A stretch of 64,000 nt of DNA. Source: Pycnococcus provasolii (taxonomy: Eukaryota; Chlorophyta; Pseudoscourfieldiophyceae; Pseudoscourfieldiales). Positions 16,206 to 26,490 of the stretch are shown here, one piece after another (position 1 is the stretch's first letter; every line of letters starts with the position of its first letter). The DNA lies in NCBI GenBank assembly GCA_049487715.1, contig CP150550.1, positions 806,001 to 870,000 on the forward strand, written 5' to 3'. Both the position numbers and the translations under genes were made by a program. Under the pieces are notes generated by a model. It did no database searches and was not told the origin of the DNA. It saw only the letters and a list, made by a program, of their open reading frames with translations.

Positions 16206-17516
16206 ATGGAGGCTGACGAGCCGCTCGAGCACGACAATAACGACGGTGACGGTGGTGACTTTAATGATGAGGATTTGTGGGAAGCGCAAGAAATCTCCTA
16301 CGAGAAACTCTACTTGCTTGGTGATGGCAATGGTAATGATGGGGACGGCAATGGTAACGACAATGGTGACGGCTCCACTACGTTTTACTCACTAATAAAG
16401 AAAAAAAGACGAGTACGCCTTGCGACGTCGTCGTCGTCAGCAGCAGCAGCAGCATCAGCAGCTTCAAGAGTTGGTGGTGGGCTCATACGATATCTTGTCG
16501 TTGGTGTGGACTTCTCTGCAGCCATGGGTGAGCGTGACGCAGACTACAGACACCCGTCCAAGGTGGGGCAGGTGCTCACATCCTTGGAGCGATTTCTCAT
16601 CGCGTTTGGGGACGCCAACCCGCTCGCGCACTTCGGGTTCCTCGTCGCGCGTAACGGGCTCGCAAAGCGCGTGCACGAACTGTCGCCAGACAAGCACATG
16701 CAGTGCCTCAAGCTCAGGCAAAGCTTGCTTGGCTCGGGATCCATCGACGACCACGAAAACGCAGGGTGCTACGGCGACTTCAGCCTACAGAACGTTCTCG
16801 CGTGCGCGCTCTCGTCGCTCAGCGGCTTTCCGGCGTGGGGTCGCAGGGAGTGCGTCATCGTCGCGGCGGCGCTGTCGACGTGCGATCCGGGCGACGTCTT
16901 CAGCGTTGTCGAAAAGTGCCGCAAGGAACGCGTGCGCGTCTCCATCATCGGGCTGGGGGCGGAGGTGTTCGCGTTCCAACGAGTCTGCCAGCGAACGGGC
17001 GGCACGTACGCCGTAGCACGCAATGGCGAGCACCTGCAGGAGCTCCTCGCGGCGCACGTGCCGCCGCCACCCGCAGATGCGGGCAGCGCTGAGGCGACGC
17101 CACGGCTGCTCAACATGGGCTTCCCACGCCTGACGCGCCCGTTGCCTGGCTCGGCGGCGTTCCTTGTCGGAAAGGCTGGGGTACTCCACGCCGGGGAGTA
17201 TCACACATGCCCGAGATGCCGGGCACGCACGACTGGCGGCGCGCTCCCGCAAACGTGCCAGGTGTGCGACCTATTCATGGCATCCGCCGCACACCTGAGT
17301 CGCACGTACCACCACCTCGACCCGCTCACGCCATACGTCGAGGAGGCGAGCGAGGGTGCGCCAGAGCCACGAGTATCGTCGTCGCGCTGTTTTGGTTGCT
17401 GCGCGCCGTTGCAGGCAAAGCGCGCACTCGTGTGTCCAAAGTGCCGCCATCGATTCTGCTTCGATTGCGACGACCTCGCGCGCGAAGCCCTGCACGTGTG
17501 CCCAGGATGTCTGTAA
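16206..17516 (+). CDS. SSL1: TFIIH core subunit p44 / Ssl1 (436 aa)
   Basis: The order is acidic N-terminus, linker, vWA-like domain and C-terminal zinc-binding region, as in GTF2H2/Ssl1. The vWA part starts RYLVVGVDFSAAM, continues with HFGFLVARNGLAKRV and LSGFPAWGRRECVIVAAALSTCDP, and ends VSIIGLGAEVFAFQRVCQRTGG. NMGFPRLT is the conserved link. The C-terminus carries a CPRCRARTTGG-type zinc finger and a RING-like C4 module (CFGCCAPL, CPKCRHRFCFDCDD, CPGC). p44 regulates the XPD helicase in transcription initiation and nucleotide excision repair. The start is placed at the ATG at 16206 (MEADEPLEHDN), since the upstream in-frame ATG at 16122 lies next to the repeat array. It is tail-to-tail with the SGNH gene. 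Confidence 0.95.
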   Translation: MEADEPLEHDNNDGDGGDFNDEDLWEAQEISYEKLYLLGDGNGNDGDGNGNDNGDGSTTFYSLIKKKRRVRLATSSSSAAAAASAASRVGGGLIRYLVVGVDFSAAMGERDADYRHPSKVGQVLTSLERFLIAFGDANPLAHFGFLVARNGLAKRVHELSPDKHMQCLKLRQSLLGSGSIDDHENAGCYGDFSLQNVLACALSSLSGFPAWGRRECVIVAAALSTCDPGDVFSVVEKCRKERVRVSIIGLGAEVFAFQRVCQRTGGTYAVARNGEHLQELLAAHVPPPPADAGSAEATPRLLNMGFPRLTRPLPGSAAFLVGKAGVLHAGEYHTCPRCRARTTGGALPQTCQVCDLFMASAAHLSRTYHHLDPLTPYVEEASEGAPEPRVSSSRCFGCCAPLQAKRALVCPKCRHRFCFDCDDLAREALHVCPGCL

Positions 17517-17589
17517 TTTGTTCTTTCTTTGTGCCTTATTTTATATATGTATTTTTGTTTTGTTTTTCGTTTGAGTTACTATTTCTGTT

Positions 17590-18636
17590 TCAACTGTCAG
17601 CTCCTCGCTCAGGATCGACCGTCTCGAACGGAATCACATCCCCAAACGAAACCATGACATTCCAAGGAGGCGCGTCGAGAGCCGTCTCGATGGGCCTCAT
17701 ATGCGGAGTGGCGTGAACGATGTGCGCCTTCAGCAACTCGAAGATGCGCACCTGTCCTTTCGCCGTCAAGTGAACGCCATCCTCCTGCAGAAGCTCCGTC
17801 ACCTGCTTGCCACCCACAGGCCAATCCTGCTCCACCGGGCTGCTCAGTGGATCGTAGCTGTTGTACGCGTATCCAGCTGCACCATCCGGAACAGGCTCGG
17901 GGTACGCGTGAAACGACGCGTGCACGTTGATGAAATGCACATTCATCTCCCTCGCGACTGCGTACGCGATACGCGCGTACTCGCAGTTGCGCGCGTCGGA
18001 GCGTCCTTGAACTCCGGGTGCGCCGTCAATGACGGGTGGTGGGCTGAGCACCACCACCTCCGCCGGCCGCAGCCGGTAGTCGGGGCGGCAGCGCCAGAAG
18101 TTGATGATTTCCTTCATGTTCGACGCGTACTCGTCGCAGGGCACGTGCTGCTCGGTTCCCGCGTTGGTGTCGTTGGCACCGAGCCATATGATGGCGAGCT
18201 CGACGCCGATGGGAAACTGCAGCAGCGTGTCCTTGTTCAGCACTTGCTTGGCCCACCTCGTGTTGTATCCGCTCATCCCGCGGTTGAAGACATCAGCGCG
18301 TCGTCGGAACATGACGCTGAGTTGCGTCACCCATCCGGCGTTTCCGTCAATATCGACCATGCCGTGCTCTGTGAGCGAGTCCCCGAACGCGCAGAAGCAG
18401 AGCCTGCGCCGGCACCCGGTTGCAAGCGCGATGGCATCCTCGGCAGGGCACGCGCGTCCTTCGAACCACTTGGCGGATAGCTGCGGTAGAAGCGGCGTCC
18501 ACCTTGAGTCGTTGGGGTCGAGTTTCGGGTTGGGATCTTCCTTCGGCATCTCCTTCGAAGAGGAAGTGCCTTTCCTTTTTCGTCGTCGTGTCATCCGCCT
18601 GCGCGGATGACGTGGTGGCGTTGTTAACGGCCGCAT
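17590..18636 (-). CDS. SGNH/GDSL hydrolase, isoamyl-acetate esterase-like (348 aa)
   Basis: The four catalytic blocks of the SGNH superfamily are visible: block I FGDSLTEHG (Ser), block II with the Gly in RGMSGYNTRWA, block III LGANDTN (Asn) and block V DGVHLTAKG (Asp and His). The order and the block spacing resemble IAH1-type esterases. The N-terminus is very basic (RRRKRKG) and hydrophilic, without a signal peptide, so a cytosolic or nuclear site is likelier than secretion. Substrate cannot be told from sequence. The ATG at 18636 is used; an internal ATG at 18594 is possible. Confidence 0.88.
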   Translation of the reverse strand: MRPLTTPPRHPRRRMTRRRKRKGTSSSKEMPKEDPNPKLDPNDSRWTPLLPQLSAKWFEGRACPAEDAIALATGCRRRLCFCAFGDSLTEHGMVDIDGNAGWVTQLSVMFRRRADVFNRGMSGYNTRWAKQVLNKDTLLQFPIGVELAIIWLGANDTNAGTEQHVPCDEYASNMKEIINFWRCRPDYRLRPAEVVVLSPPPVIDGAPGVQGRSDARNCEYARIAYAVAREMNVHFINVHASFHAYPEPVPDGAAGYAYNSYDPLSSPVEQDWPVGGKQVTELLQEDGVHLTAKGQVRIFELLKAHIVHATPHMRPIETALDAPPWNVMVSFGDVIPFETVDPERGADS

Positions 18637-19756
18637 CGCCCTGAGCGGACGCCATGGACGGACTTGCGAAAAATCCCTTAACGACTCCAGTTATTCGTCG
18701 GGACAAGGGCGAAAACGATCGAAATCGCGGGGTGAAATTGATCGGATGGGGATCCACATGTTGCGCACCGTTTGTACCTACCACGAGGGCGGGACGGGGA
18801 TCGTCCTTACATAGACTTCAGTAAACGCGCATCCTCGCACGCGCAAAACGGTACTGTTCCTGGACCAGCGGCCACCTCCAGCGGCCTGGTCAAGTTGGCG
18901 TAACGCTCCATCCCATCTTCAAAAAGCTACATATTCTTACCGTAAGTTTACGATCTGTTGGCTTGGTGCTCGCTGCTCTGGCTCACTTGATCCACTTGAT
19001 GCGCTCATGGACCTCGCTCATGGTGGTGGGAGAGCCTGATCTGATCTGATGAGCTCGCACGAGGCCATTTCCATACCCCGTACTTTTACCACCAAAAATT
19101 ACCACTAAAAACTACTGTGCTGTAAGCTGTAAATTTAGCTGTTGCCTGTTAGCTGTAGCTGGTAAAGTTTACCTCCTGAGGTAAAATCGATTTCTGGGCC
19201 TTGAAGCGCAACTTTTACACCTGACGCGCCAGCCAGACCGCCAGTGCGTATTTACGCCTCTTCGAGCTTGATAAGTCCTCTCAGGCCCTCAGGCAGACGT
19301 CTGTCGTCTGGCGCACCTTCGCTCGTCCCAGAAAAGTGCAAAATCGTACGCGTGCACCATTGAATGTGCACCAAACCAATCCCACCGGCCACCGGGCACC
19401 ACCACTGTATTTTTGTGCGTGTCGTGTTCGTCTTTGCAGGCGCGTGGCCATCAAAGCCTAAACCGAAAAAACAAGAAAAAAAAAGAAAAAAAGAAGAAAA
19501 ACAAAACCAACTTTCCTCGATGCTCTCAGAAGTGAAGACGACGACGACGTTGGTGAGGACGTTGATCAAGACGACGTTGATCAAGACGACGACGACGTGG
19601 AGCACCAGGTCCCCTAATAATAATTGGAAATCATCACCACCACCCACCATCAGCTTCTTTCACGCCTTCTTTCACGCACCAGAAAAAGAAAACGAAAAAA
19701 AAAAAAAAAGAAAACCGTTCCCCTCATTACAGTATTCATTCTCGCACTCACTCCCC
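18637..19756. other. 1.1-kb divergent intergenic region without telomere repeats
   Basis: It lies between the SGNH and sortilin genes, which point away from each other. It is AT-richer around 19080-19200, where CTGTAAGCTGTAAA-like short repeats and a CCTCCTGAGG palindrome occur. The last 300 nt, next to the sortilin start, contain A-rich tracts and GACGACG repeats and are open in the sortilin frame, but look like leader rather than protein. No gene recognised. Confidence 0.5.
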
Positions 19757-22648
19757 ATGGTGATGTGCGCGCATCATCATCATCATCAACGTCGTCGTCC
19801 CTCATCGTCGTCATATGCGTCCCTTGTGCCTCTTGCGCTCCTCGTGGGCCTTGTGCCTTGTGCCTTGGCCTCCACGTGCCCGCGTGCGCAGGAGGAAAAC
19901 GTCGCGATGATCTACCCCGATATCCTCGAAGAAACGGGCAAGGTGGTGGACCTCGTGTGGTCCGGTGAGGAGGCGAATATCGTCTTCGCGCTCACGGAAA
20001 GCACAACCAACCAGCTCGGCGGACGGCTGTGGCGAAGCAAGAGCCGTGGGGAACACAGAACGTGGGCGGAAGTCACGAGGTTTCTGCTCGGAAGCACTCC
20101 GCAGACGCCGGAAGCCTTAACCAGCCCGGACTATGGCGTGCGCGAGATCATTGCCAGCCCCGTCAGCAAGAAAAACATGTTCTTCCGAGGTCTCGGCAAG
20201 TACCACTGGGTGAGCTTGGATGGCGGGGAAACGTTCGAACAGATACCCGCACCTGGGCTGACGGCGAAGGACAACTTTAACATCAAGATGCACCCCACGG
20301 AAAAGGACTGGTTCCTCATGCTCGTGCGAAGGCCATACTGCCGCAACGCCGCGTGCGGGCAGGACCTCTTCTTCACGAACGACTTTGGCAAGTCGTTCTC
20401 CAACCTCACCGAGGTGTCGTACCAACATTCCAAGGGCATCGTCTCGTTCGTCGACTTCGACTGGGGATACAACGTGCTCGACGCAAAGTCTGCGGAGGAG
20501 GAGGCGAAGGAGGACGCCAAGGGAACGGGCGGCAGGTACTCGCTCGAGCCCAAGACGATCCTGGCGACGGCGTACGAGTCGCGCGATGCGGCGAAGCACG
20601 GCAACGTCGCCTTCTTCCAAGGGTGGGACACGAACGTGCACTTCGTGCGCACGGACTCTCTCTTCGAGACGAAGTACATGCACGTCGTCAGCTGCGGCAA
20701 CCAATTCGAGGTGATGAATGGCGTCATCTTCCTCGCCGTTGCCGCGGACTGCCCCGTGTCGATTGACGCCAAGGGAAGCGGCAAGTTTGAGGAGAAAACG
20801 GACACGAAAGACAAGCCGGTGGGCGGACGGTCAAGCATCATGCTGTACACATCCACGGATCAGGGCAAGACGTTCGAGCAGGCGTGCCTTCCGATCAACG
20901 TCGAGGACCGCGGGTACTCGATGCGCGACGCCGGCAAGGGCGCCGTGATGGTGACAGTGGATCACGACGAGGAGGACGCGATCGAGAGGCAGGCGCCGAT
21001 TGGCAACGTGTACCTGTCCGGCGGCGGCGGCCACAGCGACAGTCCTGGCAAATTCGCGCTCTTCTCCCTTGCACTGCCGCGAGTGCACTACCGGGGCCTC
21101 GTCGACCTGAGCTCGGTGGAGGGTGTTGACGGCGTGTTCATAGCGAACCAGCTCGACGACGCGGCGTACGATGACCCCGCACTTCGCGACCGAAAGCTCC
21201 CTTTCGAGGATTTCTTGAGGTCTCGCATCAGCTTCAACCGAGGAGCACGGTGGGATCCGCTGCGCGCCCCAGAGCACGACGTGAACGGTCAGCCCGTGGT
21301 GTGCCACATGGAAGGCGGATGCCCGCTGCACGTGCACAGCTACACGAGCTGGAATCTTGCACTAGGCGCGGCTGCGCTTCCCGCAGAGTACGCCAGCAAG
21401 TCGGCACCAGGCCTCATCATGGGACTGGGCAACATTGGACGATACCTGTCTCGCCAGCGTCAAGACATCAACACGTACCTTTCGCGCGACGCCGGACACA
21501 CGTGGGAGGAGGTGCGCAAGGGCGCGCACATCTTCGAGTACGGCGACCATGGCGGTGTGATTGTGATGGCGCGCCACGCGGAGCAAGGCCCGACGGACGA
21601 GATCATCTTCTCCCTCGACGGCGGGCGCTGCTGGGAGCCACCCATCAAACTGAACGAGACGATCAACATCGATAACATTCGTACGGAGGAAAGGGGGGCA
21701 ACCACGAGCTTCATCGTGCACGGGTCGCAGTGCAAGCCTGACCCGTTCAACAACCAAAAGATGAACTGTGGCGGCGAGATTTCCGAAGGCCGCAAGACCA
21801 AAGGCGTGATTTACCAATTCGACGTGATGAAGCTCTTCCCGAAGCCGCTGTGCCGACGACCGACAGACTTCGAGTTCTGGAGCCCGGCGACGGCGCACTG
21901 CATTCTAGGCAAGAATGTGACGTTCGAGCGCGCCAAGCCCGAGGCTGGCTGCTACCACGGCGAGTCGTACGAGCGTAAGGTCGAGACGAAGGTGTGCTCG
22001 TGCGAGTGGTCCGACTTGATGTGTGACTACGGCTATGCGCCGAAGCGTGGTTTCAGCACCGCGGGCTTCATGGGCATTTGCGAGAAAATTCCAGGCTTGG
22101 AGGCTGTGGACGTCTCTCCTGCCGATCGATCGAAGTACGGGCACGCCGGTGACGGGATCCGCGGCACGGGCGGCTGCCCAATCGTGGACCGCGGCACGTA
22201 CGTGCTGAGCTCGAGCGGCACACGTCGCATCACGGGAGATCATTGCGAGGATCTCTCAAAGTACATCAACGACACGGATGGGGCGGGCACGTCGCTCATG
22301 GGTCCGCCGCAGACGGACAATCGCCGGCGCGGTAGTGCAGTTGGGCGCGCGATGATTACGCTGCTCGTCATCGGTCTGATCGGTGCCGCGTTGTTCGTGA
22401 GCTGGACGCGTATCCTGACTGCGCAGCAGCGCGCATCGTTCCTCGACAGTGCCGAGGACATGATGCGCAACCCACTCGAGGGAGCAAAGCGCCTATTCGG
22501 AGTGAGCCCAAGCCCTTTCACGCAGGCGCGATTCAGGAGCCTGCCTGGTGACGAGGAGGCTGATTTGGGCACATTTCAGCCACTCGCTTCCGATGGCCTG
22601 GGCTTGGACGACCTCGACGCGCCTCAGCCTTCACCGGTGGTGACCTAA
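19757..22648 (+). CDS. sortilin / Vps10-domain receptor (963 aa)
   Basis: The start is the ATG at 19757: it precedes a His-rich stretch and a hydrophobic signal peptide (VPLALLVGLVPCALA) ending near Ala. The Vps10 ten-bladed propeller fills about residues 50-660, marked by Asp-box motifs such as STDQGKTFEQ, SRDAGHTWEE and SLDGGRCWE. The Sortilin C-terminal 10CC module, rich in Cys (CSCEWSDLMCDYGYAPKRG), follows at about 690-830. A transmembrane helix (MITLLVIGLIGAALFVSW) and an 80-residue cytoplasmic tail with an acidic patch (PGDEEADLGTF) complete the receptor. Such receptors carry cargo from Golgi to endosome or vacuole and return by retromer. This is a complete, single-exon member. Confidence 0.95.
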   Translation: MVMCAHHHHHQRRRPSSSSYASLVPLALLVGLVPCALASTCPRAQEENVAMIYPDILEETGKVVDLVWSGEEANIVFALTESTTNQLGGRLWRSKSRGEHRTWAEVTRFLLGSTPQTPEALTSPDYGVREIIASPVSKKNMFFRGLGKYHWVSLDGGETFEQIPAPGLTAKDNFNIKMHPTEKDWFLMLVRRPYCRNAACGQDLFFTNDFGKSFSNLTEVSYQHSKGIVSFVDFDWGYNVLDAKSAEEEAKEDAKGTGGRYSLEPKTILATAYESRDAAKHGNVAFFQGWDTNVHFVRTDSLFETKYMHVVSCGNQFEVMNGVIFLAVAADCPVSIDAKGSGKFEEKTDTKDKPVGGRSSIMLYTSTDQGKTFEQACLPINVEDRGYSMRDAGKGAVMVTVDHDEEDAIERQAPIGNVYLSGGGGHSDSPGKFALFSLALPRVHYRGLVDLSSVEGVDGVFIANQLDDAAYDDPALRDRKLPFEDFLRSRISFNRGARWDPLRAPEHDVNGQPVVCHMEGGCPLHVHSYTSWNLALGAAALPAEYASKSAPGLIMGLGNIGRYLSRQRQDINTYLSRDAGHTWEEVRKGAHIFEYGDHGGVIVMARHAEQGPTDEIIFSLDGGRCWEPPIKLNETINIDNIRTEERGATTSFIVHGSQCKPDPFNNQKMNCGGEISEGRKTKGVIYQFDVMKLFPKPLCRRPTDFEFWSPATAHCILGKNVTFERAKPEAGCYHGESYERKVETKVCSCEWSDLMCDYGYAPKRGFSTAGFMGICEKIPGLEAVDVSPADRSKYGHAGDGIRGTGGCPIVDRGTYVLSSSGTRRITGDHCEDLSKYINDTDGAGTSLMGPPQTDNRRRGSAVGRAMITLLVIGLIGAALFVSWTRILTAQQRASFLDSAEDMMRNPLEGAKRLFGVSPSPFTQARFRSLPGDEEADLGTFQPLASDGLGLDDLDAPQPSPVVT

Positions 22649-23161
22649 GATTGCTCATTTCAGTAATGGAACTAGGTTTAATTCGTCCAACGGCCGTAAT
22701 AAAGAATCAAAAAGAAATTCACCTACAACCTCCTTGATTATTAAGAGCTCCTTCATCGTGGCGCGGTTGACGTCACGTGCCGCGCCGCCGCCGACCGCGT
22801 AAGCCCATAGCGTGAGCTCGGCGGCGGCGGCACCTCGCACCGAACGGTGGTTCCCCAGAACATTGCTCGATTCTGTTACGATGCACGGTTTTTGGTGGCG
22901 CTGGTGACGACAACAATGACAACAAGCGCAAGTGGAGCTCTCACGCCGGACGCCAGGGAAATAAGGCCTCCTAAGTAGTAGCTTCGAAGTGACCAGCGCC
23001 ATGTTATACGTCTGAATGGCGTCCATTGAATGGGCTGAGTGGTTGAGTGTGAAAACCAAGTTCCATTCCTGAATAACGCAGCAGTTGGTGAGACACTTGC
23101 TCTCGCCTCCACTTAGCGACGTCGACGGTCTCGTTACACACTTCTGTTGACAACAATCTCT
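22649..23161. repeat. 3' intergenic repeat, MITE-like (sortilin/CAP junction)
   Basis: Directly after the sortilin stop is a GATTGCTCATTTCAGTAATG block followed by TTCGTCCAACGGCCGT. Near 23050-23090 a related block occurs in the opposite direction (TTCCATTCCTGAATAACG). The middle shares GACAACAATGACAACAAGCG-like sequence with the element at 26264-26462. The inverted ends and dispersed copies suggest a non-autonomous repeat. No coding sequence is supported here. Confidence 0.55.
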
Positions 23162-24694
23162 CTACCCGCTGTGTGCCACCGCCACGGTAGTCCACTTGCC
23201 CGACTTGGCGTCGAACTTGGATTCATATTGCTCTGGAAGTGGGCTCTCCAGCATGTCGTCGTCCGGATTGGCGGGCTTGGTGAGCACATTCATCTCCGAG
23301 CTCTTCGCGGTGAGGATGGAGACGTCATTGCTCTTCTCCCCCATGAGGTATATCTGTACGCCGTCCGTCTTGTCCACCTGAATCGTGGGAACGGAGCCGT
23401 CCACCTGTATCTGCACGCTCGTGCAGTTGACCACCTCACACTGCGCGACGGCATCCTGGAAGACGATGGCAGTCTTCTTGCACTGGTCCATGCAGATGCC
23501 ATTCACCTTCCCCTTAATTTGCAGCACGCTACCCTCGCATTTGTACAGATAAACCGTCTGCCTCATATCGCACTTGTCGATGACGAGGTCCGTTGCATTC
23601 ACCTGGTGCTCGACAACCCACTTGCGCCCCCCCTCAAGTGCCATCTTTGGTGGCATTTTCTTTGCAGCCGCAGCGGGAGCCGCAGTGGTCTGCTGAGGCT
23701 TCGCCGAGCCGCCAGGTACAGCGCCACTTTTATCGGTGCGGTTCTTCGTCTTCATGTCGTCTGTCACCTTCTTCAGACCCGTCGTCACCCCAGAACCCTG
23801 GTTCAGTTCGCCCATCAGCGCGGACATTCCTCCCCCAGCAGCGGGCGCCGCCCTCGGCTCGTCGAAGAATCCCGGCGGCGGCGGCGGCGGTGGCGCGGGA
23901 ATCGACTTCGCGGCGGCCGCGGCGCCGCCACCACCCGCCTTGAACGTCTTGAGGTCACCTCCGCTGGGGTTCCACGCCGGTCCCGTGGTGTGGTGCGCCT
24001 TGACGTAGTCTCGCAGTGCCGTCGACACCTCCTTGAGCTTTTTGATGTACGCGACGTGCGGTTCTCCGCTCGGCCCAGAGTTTCGATACTGCACGAGCAC
24101 CTTGTTTCCGTAGAACTCCGCGCTCTGCCACGACTCCTCGACGTGAGGTGCCGGTAGGCTGAGACCCTGTCCCTTTTCGACGAAGCACACGAACTGCAGC
24201 GCGTTGAGGAACTCGCTGACAGCTCGCACGTGGTGGTCGTAGTCGGTCCTCTTTCCCATGGTGAGTTTATTCGCCGCCTCGAGCGCGCTTGCAACAGGCT
24301 GGAGGTGCGACTGAATGTCCCCTGGATTTGCGGGCTTCTTGCAGCTGGCGATGGCGACGAGCACTGGTTTGAGCGCGTCGAACGCCTCTTTGAGCACGGC
24401 CGCTGCTTTGGCGGCGTGTGTGTCTTTAAGCGTAGCATCGGATGCGGCGTTCACAAAGTCTGCGACTGCGCCTTGGAGGAGCACATCGTACGCGGCGACT
24501 GACTGTGACGCCGACGAGGACGCACCACTGCCTGAGGATGGGGAGACTAGCGAGGACCCCAGAGACGCACCACCACCAACGGTACGAGGAGCAGGTGGCG
24601 CAGTTCCCCCGATGACTGCACTTTCCACCTTCTCCAGACGCGTGGTCACGCTCTCGAGGCGCTCAAGCAACTGCTCGATCATGTTGGTACCCAT
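23162..24694 (-). CDS. CAP: adenylyl cyclase-associated protein, actin regulator (510 aa)
   Basis: The start is the ATG at 24694 giving MGTNMIEQLLERLESVTTRLE, the oligomerising coiled coil that begins CAP proteins. The helical folded domain follows (CAP-N, about residues 60-280, with SEFLNALQFVCFVEKGQG and FYGNKVLVQY). Next come a proline run (PPPPPPPGFF), a WH2-like actin-binding segment (LMGELNQGSGVTTGLKKV) and the CAP-C beta-helix (about 350-510, with VVNCTSVQIQVDGSVPTIQV and DGVQIYL). CAP recycles actin monomers by removing cofilin-ADP-actin and speeding nucleotide exchange. The whole protein is present in one exon. It shares its promoter region, with a CCCTAA array, with p47. Confidence 0.95.
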   Translation of the reverse strand: MGTNMIEQLLERLESVTTRLEKVESAVIGGTAPPAPRTVGGGASLGSSLVSPSSGSGASSSASQSVAAYDVLLQGAVADFVNAASDATLKDTHAAKAAAVLKEAFDALKPVLVAIASCKKPANPGDIQSHLQPVASALEAANKLTMGKRTDYDHHVRAVSEFLNALQFVCFVEKGQGLSLPAPHVEESWQSAEFYGNKVLVQYRNSGPSGEPHVAYIKKLKEVSTALRDYVKAHHTTGPAWNPSGGDLKTFKAGGGGAAAAAKSIPAPPPPPPPGFFDEPRAAPAAGGGMSALMGELNQGSGVTTGLKKVTDDMKTKNRTDKSGAVPGGSAKPQQTTAAPAAAAKKMPPKMALEGGRKWVVEHQVNATDLVIDKCDMRQTVYLYKCEGSVLQIKGKVNGICMDQCKKTAIVFQDAVAQCEVVNCTSVQIQVDGSVPTIQVDKTDGVQIYLMGEKSNDVSILTAKSSEMNVLTKPANPDDDMLESPLPEQYESKFDAKSGKWTTVAVAHSG

Positions 24695-24814
24695 GATTCT
24701 GAGAACGCGAACGCGCGCGCCAAGAAGGGGAATTCCAAAAACCCAAAACCAAACCAACCGGGTTTTCAAAACTAATTATTTGACAAGAAGAAGAACAAGA
24801 TGGCTGGTGGGCGG

Positions 24815-24883
24815 TAACCCTAACCCTAACCCTAACCCTAACCCTAACCCGAACCCTAACTGAAAACCCTAACCCTAACCCTC
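24815..24883. promoter_or_regulatory. telomere-type repeat array in divergent promoter (CAP/p47)
   Basis: Five to six CCCTAA units, one CCCGAA variant, a short spacer and three more units. It lies 121 nt from the CAP start and 147 nt from the p47 start. The C-rich strand is the plus strand. Confidence 0.7.
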
Positions 24884-25029
24884 TCTGTATTTGGTAGGTT
24901 CGTGTTTTTAGGGTTTTTCTCACCAGCCCCAAAGCCCCCTGAAATAAAATAAAGCCCAGGCCTGCTTCTCTGCTCTGCTCTGCTTCCGTGTTGTTGTCAT
25001 TCTCCCTCGCGAATATATCACGTCACGTC

Positions 25030-26238
25030 ATGGCGGACTCTGATGTGGCAGTCACACAGTTTTTGGAAATCACAGGGACTTCAGATACGGCAGTAGCGTC
25101 TTCTCTATTGGAAGCGCACTCTGGGGATGTCGCCGCCGCGGTTGAGGCGTTCTTCGCTTCTATGGACGACGGTGCACCCGGTGGGGGTGCTCCCGGTGCC
25201 CCCATGGTGACGGATAGTGTGGCACCAACCTTACTTGGAGCAGGCGGAGCGGGAGCGGGTGGGAGCCGTAGTGCAGGTGCAGGGCGACGTGGTGGAGCCG
25301 CAGCTGGAGGAGGGAACAACGTGCGCGGCTTCTCCGACTTAGCGCGAACGCCGCAGGACGACGAGGAGGCGGAGCAGGAGTTCTACACAGGTGGCGAAAA
25401 GAGCGGACTCGCGGTCGTCGACCCGAAGAAGCGAGCGAGGGGAGGAGGAGACGGAGACGCTGTCGCGTCGCTCTTCGACCGCGCGCGAGAGTCGGGCGCC
25501 GTCGACGGACGGCCCGAGGATCTCACGGTTGGAGGAAGTGGCGCGGGCGCGGGCGGCTTCTTCACAGGACAGGCACGAACGCTTAGCGGCGCAGGATCCG
25601 AGCCGACCACGGATGCGCCGCCAGCCGCAGGCGCTGACGGCGACGCGCCCGTGGTTCACACAATCACATTCTGGGAGAACGGGTTCACCGTTGACGACGG
25701 GCCGCTGCGCGGCATCGACGACCCGGCGAACGCGCCATTCATGCAGAGCATCGCGCGTGGCGAGTGTCCCCGGGAGCTCGAGCCGACGACACGCGGCGCC
25801 CCAGTACACGTGAACCTTGTGCGTAAGATGGAGCCGTACTCGGCACCGCCAGAGCCAAAGTACCGCGCGTTCGCAGGCACGGGAAACAAGCTAGTGGCTG
25901 GCGACGCGGCAGAAGGCTCCATGGCGGCGCAAGCGGCGCAGGCTGCCGCCGCTGCCGCATCAAGCAAGCCGGCGAGCAGTGACGAGCCATTTAGCGTCGA
26001 CGACAGCTTGCCGAGCACGTCCATTCAGTTGCGCCTGCGCGATGGATCTCGTGCCGTGGCGCGCTTCAACCAGGATGTGCACACGGTTGCGGACATACGC
26101 GGATTTATCGATCGCCTTCAGGGTGGAGGCGGCGCTCCGTACGCGCTCGTTTCTGGGTTTCCCCCGAAGGTGCTCACGGACGAGAGTCAGACCATCTCGG
26201 CCGCCGGCTTAGCCGGCGCGGTGGTGCAGCAGAAGTAA
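25030..26238 (+). CDS. p97/Cdc48 adaptor p47 (NSFL1C/Shp1 type, 402 aa)
   Basis: Start ATG at 25030. A UBA domain opens the protein (about 1-45: [25 protein letters not shown]). A long Gly/Ala linker follows, including [11 protein letters not shown], a block conserved in p47 proteins. The SEP domain is at about 215-290 ([27 protein letters not shown], then GECPRELEP). The UBX domain is at about 320-402 ([37 protein letters not shown]). p47 recruits p97/Cdc48 to membrane fusion and to ubiquitinated substrates. With OTU1 in the same window this makes two Cdc48 cofactors, probably by chance. The 3' side is tail-to-tail with an unknown coiled-coil gene. Confidence 0.95.
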   Translation: MADSDVAVTQFLEITGTSDTAVASSLLEAHSGDVAAAVEAFFASMDDGAPGGGAPGAPMVTDSVAPTLLGAGGAGAGGSRSAGAGRRGGAAAGGGNNVRGFSDLARTPQDDEEAEQEFYTGGEKSGLAVVDPKKRARGGGDGDAVASLFDRARESGAVDGRPEDLTVGGSGAGAGGFFTGQARTLSGAGSEPTTDAPPAAGADGDAPVVHTITFWENGFTVDDGPLRGIDDPANAPFMQSIARGECPRELEPTTRGAPVHVNLVRKMEPYSAPPEPKYRAFAGTGNKLVAGDAAEGSMAAQAAQAAAAAASSKPASSDEPFSVDDSLPSTSIQLRLRDGSRAVARFNQDVHTVADIRGFIDRLQGGGGAPYALVSGFPPKVLTDESQTISAAGLAGAVVQQK

Positions 26239-26263
26239 GCCTGTCAGCACACGACAAGCTAAT

Positions 26264-26462
26264 GTTGCTCCAATATTGAGTAATGGAAAGGAGTTTACTA
26301 CCTTACTTCGTCGAACGGTCGTCTACAGTAGTAACACCATGCCGATGGCGACGTGGCAACAACGACAACAAAGCGCCAGCTGAGTGGTGAACGTGAATGG
26401 TTGTGTATGAAGTGCATTTAGATGAAGTAAAGTACATTCATTTACTGAATGAGCAATTTATC
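26264..26462. repeat. MITE-like repeat between convergent genes
   Basis: It begins TTGCTCCAATATTGAGTAAT and ends with the opposite orientation, TTTACTGAATGAGCAA, so the two ends are inverted relatives. The left side also carries TTACTTCGTCGAACGGTCGT, matching the blocks at 22680 and 47840. It is about 200 nt long with no coding capacity. Confidence 0.6.
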
Positions 26463-26490
26463 TTAGCAAAAAAAGGTAGTTTCAGTCTCG